NCBI GenBank assembly: GCA_036346355.1
Contig: CM070572.1
Span: forward strand, 32,401,944 to 32,465,943
DNA: 64,000 bases
Source: Rhipidocladum racemiflorum
Lineage: Eukaryota > Streptophyta > Magnoliopsida > Poales > Poaceae
Direction: 5' to 3'
Every line of letters starts with the position of its first letter. Within the stretch, counting starts at the first letter, position 1. Of this stretch, positions 30,458-41,400 are shown piece after piece. The notes below the pieces were generated by a model, which was not told the DNA's origin, made no database searches, and saw only the letters and a list, made by a program, of their open reading frames with translations. Made by a program: the position numbers and the translations under genes.

Positions 30458-33400
30458 ATGGGGTCCGTGGAGGAGGCGGCGCCGGAGGTGGTGTTCCGGT
30501 CGAAGCTGCCGGACATCGAGATCCCCAACGAGCAGCCGCTGCACACCTACTGCTTCGCCAAGATGGCCGAGGTGGGCTCCCGGCTCTGTCTTATCGATGG
30601 GCAGACCGGCGCGTCCTACACTTACGCCGAGGTGGAGGCGCTGTCCCGTCGGGCCGCGGCGGGGCTGCGGCGGATGGGGGTTGGGAAGGGCGACGTCGTC
30701 ATGAACCTGCTCCGTAACTGCCCCGAGTTCGCCTTCTCCTTCCTTGGCGCTGCGCGGCTGGGCGCGGCCACCACCACGGCCAACCCGTTCTACACCCCGC
30801 ACGAGATCCACCGTCAGGCGGCGGCGGCGGGGACCAAGGTGATCGTCACCGAGGCCTGCGCCGTGGACAAGGTGCGCGAGTTCGCGCAGGAGAAGGGCGT
30901 CCCCGTGGTCACCGTCGACGGGAAGTTCGACGGGTGCGTCGAGTTCCGGGAGGTGATCGCCGGCGAGGAGCTGGAGGCCGACGCCGAGATCGACCCCAAC
31001 GACGTCGTCGCGCTGCCCTACTCTTCCGGCACCACCGGCCTCCCCAAGGGCGTCATGCTCACGCACCGCAGCCTCATCACCAGCGTTGCGCAGCAGGTAC
31101 ACGCCATTCTCTGCTCTCCTCTGCTCTGAGCTCTTCCTGCGTTTCGTTTTCCTTGTCTGGCCTGGAGGCTGGAGCTTAGCTGCGCCGAGCTGGGAGAGCT
31201 GCCGTTTACTTGCCGCGCAGGGTGACAGGTGGGTCCCACGTGCATGTCGGGCTCACCCGTCAGTTTGGCTGAGGATTCCTCGTTCGCGTGCCTCGTGTAA
31301 GTGGAGAGAACATTAGGTGCGAAGCAAGTAGGCCTGTTCGTAAATAAGCGTGTGGATTATTCGGATTGCTCTTGGCGCTTTTATGCCCTGTGCTTAGCTT
31401 CGTAAATTTGTTCGCTTGTGCTCTGTGAACCGATGATGCCTGCGTGTGGGACCCACCTAGGGATGGAACTGGTACGGATATTTTCCGACCGACCGACCGA
31501 CCGACCGACCGAATTGATTTGAATGATGATTTGGATAGTTTCATAGATATACAGTTGATTTCTCGGATAAGGATATGGATACAGATAATTTACATGGATA
31601 CGGATACGGATATGGAACACTGATTATCCGATGGATACGGAATATCCGAGTTTTTGTTCGGATAATATCCGAATATGACATACGGATATTATCCGAATAA
31701 CACGTTTCAGAATAACACATTAACAATTTAACATGTTTCACTGTTTCAGAGACTGGGTCTGCATTGGATGACAAGATATAATGTGTTCATGTGTGCTAGA
31801 TGCTAATTTGGAGATATTTGGGTAAAGGTGGTACAGAAATTGGCAAGTGGCGTTTCAGGAGGGCTACTTAGGATTCAAAGAAAGATATGCCACCGCAAAT
31901 CATTTGGTTCAATTATTGCAATGGGGTACATTGTTACTCATGAGTCACATGTATGACAAGCTAGGGATAAAAAGGCAAAAAAAAGACATACAAATATATT
32001 TCTTTTGGAATTTTGAATTTAAATTTGAACCGATTTTAGAAAAAACTGAAATTGGATTTTAAAATATCCGACTAATATTATCCGTATCCATGTTGATTCC
32101 GATCCGTATTCGATCTGTATTCGTAACCGATATTATCCTGTATAATTCGTATTCGATTCTGTATTCGATACTATTCGTATTCGATTTTGTATTCGATAAA
32201 AAATACGGATACGGATATGAATAGGACGATATTCGACCGTATCCGATCCGATCACATCCCTAGACCCACCTCGGGCCCCGACGAATCAGGTGTCTGACAG
32301 TCTGAGTCTGGTTTTATGCGCTAAGATTCGTGACGATGTGATCTTTGGCGCGAACGGTTAAAACTTTTTTCAAGTACAACTTTGTTCTGGCGGAGTTACT
32401 GATGGCTAGCATGCAATCTCTACTATATAAAGTGAGAGTTTCTTCCCACGTCACATTAATTGCCCTACGCAAGAAACGAAGCGTTGCTTTAATTAGCCAG
32501 CTTTTGCAAGAAACGAAGCGTTAAAGATAGATGTTTGATCTTATGAAATAGTATTTTTTTTTATTTTTTAATCTTTATTTTTCGTTATCAATTTTGTTTT
32601 TCGTAGCAACGCACGGGCATATAACTAGTTTATTTTATCTGAAGGTGGATGGAGAGAACCCCAACCTGTACTTCAGCAAGGAGGACGTGCTGCTGTGCCT
32701 GCTGCCGCTGTTCCACATCTACTCGCTCAATTCGGTGCTGCTCGCCGGCCTGCGCGCCGGGTCGACCATCGTGCTCATGCGCAAGTTCGACATCGGAGCG
32801 CTCGTCGACCTAGTGCGCAAGTACAGCATCACAATCGCCCCGTTCGTGCCGCCGATCGTGGTGGAGATCGCCAAGAACCCCCGGGTCACCGCCGACGACC
32901 TCGTCTCCATCCGGATGGTCATGTCCGGCGCCGCGCCCATGGGCAGGGAACTCCAGGACGCCTTCATGACCAAGATCCCAAATGCTGTGATCGGACAGGT
33001 CAGTACTACATGCATGCATGCACGATTCCGCTATACATGCTGATGAAATAATCCTCCTCCTGAGTGTCACTAACCAGCGGGCCCAACGTGCGTTTCGTTT
33101 TTGTGTTTCCTACAGGGATATGGGATGACTGAGGCTGGGCCCGTGTTGGCAATGTGCCTGGCCTTCGCCAAGGAGCCGTTCGAGGTCAAGTCCGGGTCGT
33201 GCGGCACGGTGGTGCGCAACGCGGCGCTGAAGATCGTCGACCCCGACACCGGCGCCTCCCTCGGCCGGAACCACTCCGGGGAGATTTGCATCCGCGGGGA
33301 GCAAATCATGAAAGGTACGTACGGCCCCCGTGCTTCCCGCTTCATCCAGTACTCCATGCATGTCGTTAACCTCCGGTTGGCACGTCACACCTTGACAACG

Positions 33401-36400
33401 ACGTGGCACAAAGAAAGACATCCTCTCGACTAGTTATATGCCCGTGCGTTGCTACGAAAAACAAAATTGATAACGAAAAATAAAGATTAAAAAATAAAAA
33501 ATACTATTTCATAAGATCAAACATCTATCTTTAACGCTTCGTTTCTTGCAAAAGCTGGTTAATTAAAGCAACGCTTCGTTTCTTGCGTAAGGCAATTAAG
33601 CAGAGCAATTAAGTAGGGCAATTAAACAGGGCAATTAATGTGACGTGGAAAGAAACTCTCACTTTATATAGTAGAGATTTACGGGTGTACGCTAGTAGGC
33701 ATGCCACTGCGGTGTGGGCCAAGTGACTCGTACGTACTGCTGACGGCACGGGGTGGCTTTGGCCGCTCACGCGCTTGCTATATATGCGTGCTTGGCGTCT
33801 TGGGGGAATGTCGCCGCAGGCCGCAGCTGCTGGGCGATGAGGACAAACTTCCTAGAGTTTTGGTACATAGGTTATAACTAAGAGAGGTGTTTTCATTATC
33901 ATCCTTTAGTATAAGTTGTATAAATTTTAAAGAGATGGAATAGGTAAGTGATCACTATCTACATTTAATTCATGTATCTGTATAACTTTTAAAAAGAGAG
34001 GCACCTCGAACTATAGCCGACACCTCGAACTATGACACCGGGCATTTGACCATCCGAACTTTACAATCCGGTTCAAATAACACCCTAGCCCAGTTACCGA
34101 CATGATATGATAAGTGAATGATTTTGTTGCGTAAGATAGCATATTGGCAAGATAGGTCAATAACACAGCCACACGGGGTCCCCATAATTCGATTGACCTG
34201 TTCTGCACTTTTACGTGAATTGTCTTTAGGAGTAACGATCCGGGAATGCCTGGAAATTTTGGGGGAAATAAAAGCAAACATCTTCGGCGTGAACAACTTT
34301 TTTAGGGCTTCCGTGCGAACAATTGATATTTTGAATTGGGTATGGAATTACGTTCGCAATGTTGAAAACTTGAAACTAACCTTTGCGAAAACCCCATGGC
34401 GTGCTTTCGTGCTATTTTTTTTTTTAAATAGCATGTTCTTGCTAGTTAGGCGCATGGTTGGAGACTATAATTAAAGAGAAGTGGTTGGTTAGTGTCTTGG
34501 TCCAAGGCTCCAAACTCCATGCCGATGATTGTTAGGAAGAGAGGATTTTTTTTCGTCCACTCCACGTTTTTGCCTTAGCAGCCGGGAGCATGCGCGGTTG
34601 TTGGCGCACACACACTTATCTTATAAATATGCTTCTATACATCACATTCTCCATCTTTTTTACGCAAATCTTAAACCAAACAAATATACAAATAACTATT
34701 ATGTACTATTCATTCATATTTAATATTTGTGCAACTTTTTCATGAAGAACCTATCTGATCAAACCCGACCAAACTAAACTCTAGTTGGGACTTGGGATCC
34801 ATCCGAGAATCTTTATATTAGATAGGAAAGCCGGGTACATTATCTGGCCTACTTGCAGCTTCAGGTAATTCATTGTCTGATGAAGCAGACATCCCATGTG
34901 AATGCCTTACCCCAGGGCCTTGTGATTGTGAGGTTCCACTATGTGGCCTGTACAATGTCGTAACAACAGCAAAAAAGAGTTGCCATCATGTGTTTCACTG
35001 TGAGGCAATTTGCCAATTTGGACATAAATGCTGGCGGCAAACAAAAACCACCTGAAATGTGTAGTACCTTGCCATGGAGGCGCCTCTGAAAATACCGTTT
35101 GGATCTTTGGGAGCCAATGCTACTCTTCTCATGTGCAAACAGCAGTTTGAGTTATGGTAGTTATGTCCTTGGGATGCATGCCAGCAACAGGCTGGTCTCC
35201 ATGCGCATAGTTTTCGATGGAATCAAGCTACCACATTCCACAACGCTTGTCCATCACTTCTTGTTCTACCTCCTTCCTTTGCATTCATTTGATCCAATCT
35301 TTTGTCTAATTGTCCTATCCATAAACATTAGAGTGAAGGCTACCAGCTGACATGGATGGCCCACTTGTCAACGTATGTGTGTGCACACGTGACTGACACA
35401 GCGAGCCCACAGGTCAGTGGGCATGCGGGTGTGTACGCACACGTGTCTCGGCATGTGGGACCCGTGAGGCAGTGGAGGTGCGTAGCCTGTGAGACTAACT
35501 GAAGGGACCCATAGGGCAGTGGTTCAGAGCAGAGCGTGCACTAGAGCTCTTTGGTTTCTTGGTTGCCGACGGCGAGTCTTTGCCGAAGTTGGCCCGACGA
35601 ACGACGACAAGGGGCAGTGGGATCGCCGACGATAAACCGCGGGGTCAAAATAAGGGTGCTTGTGCTCGGCAAAGCCTAGTGTGAGCTTTAGTGGACTATT
35701 CTAATCGCATTTTTGCGCATCCTAGAGAGGGAGAGCAACCGAGTAGGGTTCTCACCTGTCGCTGGCAATGGAGTAGACGAAGCTTGGAGGCAGTGGTGCT
35801 GTGGTCTGAGAGATTTAAAATTGGGCCTGCGCAATGAGTCAAGGGTGGCACAAGGTTTACTCTAGACTCAAGGTTTTGAAGTGATGCACACAAATTTACC
35901 TGAATCGGGTTTGTCCCCCCTTTTGTGAAGCTCTCGACAGTGGCGAGATTGGAGGTGAACTAGGGCTCAGCTGGAGAAATGAAGGGGTTGTGGTGATACT
36001 CTGATGCCTCGTGTGGTTTAAATACACGAGGTGAAGGCAGTGGCACCATGCAGTATTTGAGCGCGAGAGACAACGACGGCTGGTCAAGTGGCGGCGGGGT
36101 TGCACGAGTTCGTGCCGTGGTAGCGAATTTCACGGGGCACTTAATGCCATGGCAGGAGGTATGGGCAATCGCGGCAAGGCTTGACCAATGACCGAACCTT
36201 CACGTGAATTCCCTCTGTCGTGGCAACGAAACAGTTGGCGTTTTCTTGCCGTGGCAGTAAAACAAAGGAGAGGGAGAAGAAGTCTGACGCATGGGTCTGG
36301 CGTTTTCTTGATATTTTTACTATAGATTAAAATTACTCTGAGGGAGATTGGTAAAAATTTCACCTTAAGATAATCTATGTAGATTTTTACAATAATCTAA

Positions 36401-37458
36401 TATTACACTATTTTTAGTCAAAACCCATTAATTCTCATTTCTTATCATTAATTAATGTGTTCAAAATTCTTTTCACTGCAGTAAATAAGCTCTAGAGACT
36501 TCTTATATTTTAATATAAGTTTTTTAGATTTATACTAATATTTTATTTTTACCTTTTTACTAATTCAACAAAATGACTTTTCTTTTAAATCAAAATCCAA
36601 AAAGAGCAAGAAAAGCCAGAAATTTCAAAATCAAACACAAAAAAAAAAATTAATTTCTATTCTATTTTTCTCGTAATTTTTGGGACGTTACACATCGATA
36701 AAAATTATTGGTATATACTAGAATTTTGTGATAATGGCAAATGTTTAAAACTAACAAGCCCTTCTACATGAAATGCTCAGGTTACCTGAATGATCCAGAG
36801 GCCACAAAGAACACCATTGACAAAGACGGCTGGCTGCACACTGGAGACATCGGCTACGTTGACAACGACGACGAAATCTTCATCGTTGACAGGCTCAAGG
36901 AGATCATCAAGTACAAGGGGTTCCAAGTGCCACCTGCGGAGCTTGAAGCCCTTCTCATCACGCACCCGGAGATCAAGGATGCCGCTGTCGTGTCGTAAGT
37001 TGATTTTTTGTTTATCTCTTTGTTCAGATGAAATCAGCATTCTGAACTAGAATTCTCACTTTCCTCCTGGTTTGTTCTTTCAGAATGAAGGATGATCTTG
37101 CCGGTGAAGTCCCGATCGCCTTCATTGTGCGGACCGAAGGTTCTGAAATCACCGACGACGAGATAAAGCAATTTGTTGCAAAGGAGGTACTAATTTTGCT
37201 TCTGATGTTTTCATGCACTCATGACTTGTACTTTGTTACGTAAATTGTGCAAATAAACAACTAGAGCTCTGGATCGAGTCAGGGCTAAGAAGATTTCATA
37301 CAATGCAACAGGTGGTTTTCTACAAGAGGATAAACAAGGTCTTCTTCACCGACTCCATCCCCAAGAACCCTTCCGGCAAGATCCTCAGGAAGGACTTGAG
37401 AGCCAGGCTCGCCGCCGGCATCCCCAGCGCCGGCGACGCCGCCACGGCCAGAAGCTAA
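30458..37458 (+). CDS. 4CL: 4-coumarate:CoA ligase (type I), six exons
   Basis: The enzyme activates 4-coumarate and related hydroxycinnamates with ATP and CoA in the cytosol, feeding lignin and other phenylpropanoids. Exons are 30458-31096, 32645-32998, 33116-33314, 36781-36994, 37084-37186 and 37312-37458. All introns are GT-AG and phase is kept, giving 551 residues, a normal length for the family. Box I, SSGTTGLPKGV (residues about 189-199), binds AMP, and box II, GEICIRG (about 386-392), is intact. The C-terminal PSGKILRKDLR supplies the catalytic lysine region. The ATG at 30458 starts MGSVEE, like other grass 4CLs. The sequence resembles the monocot lignin-type isoforms; I cannot name the exact orthologue. 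Introns 1 (1.5 kb) and 3 (3.5 kb) are swollen by transposons. It converges on CASPL2C 964 bp away. No damage is seen, so I expect a working gene. Confidence 0.96.
31458..32262. mobile_element. Ac/Ds-like hAT element in 4CL intron 1
   Basis: The ends are TAGGGATGgaac... and ...cacATCCCTA, the Ac-type terminal inverted repeat. A perfect 8-bp duplication GACCCACC stands on each side (31450-31457 and 32263-32270). The subterminal regions are packed with cggata / tatccg and ttcgtatt motifs, comparable to the short subterminal repeats that Ac transposase needs. At 805 bp it has no transposase frame, so it is a non-autonomous, Ds-type element. The perfect duplication suggests a fairly recent insertion. 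Confidence 0.88.
32417..32628 (+). mobile_element. Helitron H1 in 4CL intron 1, next to the exon 2 acceptor
   Basis: Starts TCTCTACTATATAAAG and ends gcacgggcatataaCTAG, between A and T. The interior carries two direct copies of caagaaacgaagcgtt. It has 212 bp and no coding capacity. Its last base is 16 bases before the first base of exon 2. Confidence 0.85.
33430..33677 (-). mobile_element. Helitron H2 in 4CL intron 3, inverted relative to H1
   Basis: On the minus strand it starts TCTCTACTATATAAAG and ends gcacgggcatataaCTAG, again between A and T. Apart from a roughly 36-base insertion of gcttaattgcc-type repeats and a few single differences, it is the same as H1. H1 and H2 therefore form a long, nearly perfect inverted pair around 4CL exons 2 and 3. 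Confidence 0.87.
33678..36780. other. Remainder of 4CL intron 3, mixed repeat remains
   Basis: This part of the intron holds no intact gene. The last third looks LTR-derived: read on the minus strand from 36692 it starts TGTAACGTCCCAAAAATTAC, a common grass LTR start, but I could not find its other end or a target duplication. A stretch near 35538-35680 has ctcggcaaag / ctttgccga motifs of the kind found at CACTA ends. A small cysteine-rich open frame (34873-35055) follows an acceptor-like cttcag and is treated under findings. Confidence 0.4.
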
Positions 37459-38421
37459 GGACGGCCGCCATTTTCCACTTCTTTCAGTCAGCCACACGCG
37501 CTCTTGTTAAAAGATCACGTAACATTGTTCTTCTCCACGAAATGGCAACAGAGAGGAGCCAGGGCAATCAGTCAAATTCTTCAGGAGTTTTTAGTTCGTT
37601 GGGTTGTTTGGTTCGTCCTGCGCGCTTGTGTGATGTTCATAAACGACATATATAGATGTATTGTTTTTGGCCATAAGAACAAGGCTGATTACAAATAATA
37701 CAATGTACACCCCGTTTCTCTTCCATGAAATCTCTTTTTAGAATTGGGGGTTTGAGACATTCCCTTTTCTTTCCCATTTTTGCACTGTTGTTAAGGCCGC
37801 CGTGCGCTGTACTTTAGTACAAGAAACTTTTACAAATTTCTACAGGAATCGAATTGTTTTCTACTAAATTCCTGCGTTCGAATCATGAAGGTTTGCAACA
37901 ATGTAGTAATAATATATATCCATGTAAGGATGCATCTGAGTTGGAGACTCGGAAGAGCTTGGCTCGGCCTAACTCCATCTCCGAATGGCCCAGGCTTACC
38001 GTATTGCATGCGAAGCCCACACGATTTCGAAGCCCAATTGACAAACAACGCACGCCGCACGTTGCAGTTTTATACTTCGGCCGCACAAAACTAGGCTAGT
38101 TCGGTTTTCATGGCCATATTTTGTAACAATTTGAATATATCTTGTTTTGAGATATACTATTTCTTCTGTGATGCAATTTAAAAAAAAACCTGCAAAATTC
38201 ACCTCACTTTTATATATATAAACTTGCAGACTGCAATGTCATAAAGTGGAGCTAGGAGATCAAAACGAGCCCGGACAATCGATAGGTTGTCCCCCAACAA
38301 ACTACTACTACTGGTAGTATCTCTTTTGCTTTCTTCAGTTGTTTTTATTTTTCTGACTTAGCCTCTGAAGCTTTGCTAGTTGCTACTGGCACTAGCTGCT
38401 CGCTTTGCTAGTTCGGTCGTC
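37459..38421. other. Intergenic space between convergent 4CL and CASPL2C
   Basis: This contains the 3' UTRs of both genes, which run towards each other. It is AT-rich. I see no further gene, repeat or element in it. Confidence 0.6.
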
Positions 38422-41400
38422 CTAGAGCTCCGCGCACTGCGGCCCGCGCCCGGTCGGCGAGTAGAGACGGAAGAGGTCGCGCGCGGAGAAGGCGGAGAGG
38501 ACGGCCATGCCGGCGGCGGCTACGAGGCTGCAGAGCATGCCGACGGCGGCCTGCTCGCAGAAGCGGGTGTAGATGTTGCAGAGCTTGCTCCACTGCAGGG
38601 GCTCCACGCCGGTCAGCGCCACCAGGCACGCCTGCAGCGCCGCCACCGTGCTCGCAAACACCACGTACGCACATCCCTGGAAAAAATGTCAACAAAATTT
38701 CCCAACTCATCTCAGTAAAAATGGAACAAACTATACCAATGATTAACCAGCGTATTCATTGTAAAAGCACAGGGCTCGCAAGTAAGCGTTGAATACTACT
38801 ACTAGCTAATCTTGGGAATTGGTCGCGCAGATTACACACAAACAACGTGTCTAAACCCTATTGGGAACGCAAGAATTTCTCAGAAAGTTTACAAGAAGTA
38901 AGTAAAATCCCCGCATTCCAAATGAGCCTAAATGTGAGAATCAAGCCCTATTCATGATCCATGAACTGGAGAACAGAGGTGCCACGCCAGCTGCGTTATG
39001 CACCTGCTGTCACACGGTGACTAGGAAACGTGCATCGAGCATGATGCAAAACTAGAGGAGTACGTAACGAGGACATGAAGATTATATGCAATTGCAACAG
39101 CTTCATATGCGGATAGCTACGCTAATTAACCAGCTAGCTTGCCACCAATCCACCGGTGTTAACGTGCGTTTCTGTTGAGTGTTGACGTTGGCATGGGCCA
39201 TCAAGATAGGGGAGGTTTGGACATTAATTGGAGTGCGTTGAGGTGAGAAGCCGCGACCCTGCGCTTCTATTTTCGTCGCATCGGCATCGCATGATGAAAC
39301 AACCCAAAAATTCAAAATGAATTTATTTGGTGTTTATTCAAATTTCAGTTCAAGTTTGAATTGAGTTTGAATTTGCAATTGGTTTTTGGTTTTCGTTTTC
39401 GTTCTTGGGCTGTTTCCCCTTGGTTTTGGGCCTTCGGCCCATCTCGTTGCTGGTCGTTCCGGCCCAGCCCGTCTCGCTCGCTTGGCCCGGCCGCGCCCCG
39501 ACCGGCCGCCGTCTCCTCTGGCGCGCTGTGCCGTCGTCCATGCCGCGCCCGCTCGCCCGCTGCCGTTACGCCTCGCGCCGCCGTGTCCGCGCGCGTCGCC
39601 GCCGAATCTCGCGCGTTGTCGTGCCGCCTTGGTCCCGATCGCCGGCCGTGCCGCCTCGCGCCGCCTGCAACCGCCGTCTCCTCCGGCGCCGACGCCGCTC
39701 CCGCGTCGCTGCTTCCTCGCTCGCACACCGCCGCCTCGCGCCGCTCGCCTCCGTTAAATGTCGCCTAATCGCGAAACCACCCGCGTCCCGCGCGCTTGCC
39801 GATCGCGTAAAAGCGCCAGCGCCGCCCTTCGCCGCGCCGCCGCCCGCCAGCTCGCTCCGCTCGAGCTCGCCTCGCCTCGCCGCAACGCGCCTATAAAAGG
39901 GGCCAAGACCCCTCGTCTCCTCCTCGCCCCGCTCCCGTCCGCCCCTTGGTGAGCCCTCCCTCCTTCCCCGTCTCCGGCGACCCTTGCGCCCCGCGCCCGT
40001 GGTGGCCGCCCCATGACCGCCGCCATCCCTCCCCTGCTCCGCGAAACCTAACCTTTCCCTGCCCCGCCAGCGGGTGGGCCCCGTCGACTCCCTCTCCATA
40101 CTGCTGTGGCTTCCCGCCTCTCGCTTTTCCCTCCGCATGGGCCGGCCCACGCCGTGCCCCGCGCTCGCCCGCGCGCCTGCCTGGCCAGGTGGGCCACGGC
40201 CCATTTCCCTTGCCGAAGCAGGCCCAGGTCCAGTAAACGCATTTTCCGGATTTTAATCAATTATTAAATCCGAAAAATCAATTAAAAATCCAGAAAAATC
40301 CCCAGAAAATCCCCGAAAATTCCGTGAGCCCCAGAAACCCACCAAATACACTATCCGAACCGTTTCGATCCACTGAGTCCAAAAATGCCCTCCGTTCCTC
40401 AATACGGAGTTCCCAAAATTCCGAATTGCCCAATTCGCCCTTCGTTCTCTCTCTCGGCCGGTTCCGGTTTTCGATCCAAACGTTGGACAATTCCAGAAGC
40501 AGTCCCTGGAGCCGGAGCTGTTCCAGGAGCACACGTGAATCCCGGAGAAGATCCCGGAGCCGACGTTGGACCCGACGGAAGCCCCGAACGACTACTTCCT
40601 CTACAGTTCAACCGATCCTCTCGCCGAGCAAGGCAAGCCGTATACCCTTGATCATGTTGATCCTATCATGCCATGTTATAAGTATTAATTATTTTTATAT
40701 CGCATTATTTTACTGTATGTTGAACTATTGAAAGCAGTATTTTAGAATGACATGATACTTAGGTAATGCCAAATTGATCGTGAAACCTCCTTGAATATAT
40801 TGAACCTTATTATATCCTTTGTAACCCTAGATGTTGATATTATTAAATTAAATTACTGTTAATCCAGTAGTTAGCTCAAATGCTTTCGAAAAAAAAAGAA
40901 ATAAAATGGTGCCGAATCTCTGATTCAGATGTTTGAGAAAGTGCTACAGTTTGGGGGTCAGAATCGGATAAATCCCGGAGTGGATGTAACTCCGATCCCC
41001 GGCTGATGATTAATGCCTTGGTTTGTTTGGTGGCCGGTATTATGGGATACCGGATCGGGTTTGCGGATGAAGGCTTGATCTTTGGCAGTGTAAGGTTAAC
41101 AACCCCCTTGAGCAAAGTAAACAACTTAAGTACCCGCTCAACCACAGGTCGGACTGGTCGACAGGCTAGTATCCGACATGGCTCGGTAAATTAATCATTC
41201 CTGAACCTAAAATCGGATTCTTTTTGGTGGCTACCATTCTCTGGAGAGAATGGGGACCGGGCCTTCCTGGCAGGGAAGTGCACCGGAGGGGTGGAACGGG
41301 AATGGTCCTTCGCGACATTCTTGGTTCTCACAACGGTAGATGCTAATGGGGGACTGTGAGCCCAAGGTAGCTATACAACTATCGTTTAACAACTAAAACA

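Noticed and set aside
39334..40236. Several GC-rich frames of 90-212 codons on both strands
   Set aside because: They lie inside the solo LTR, are rich in Arg, Ala and Pro, and overlap each other in all frames.
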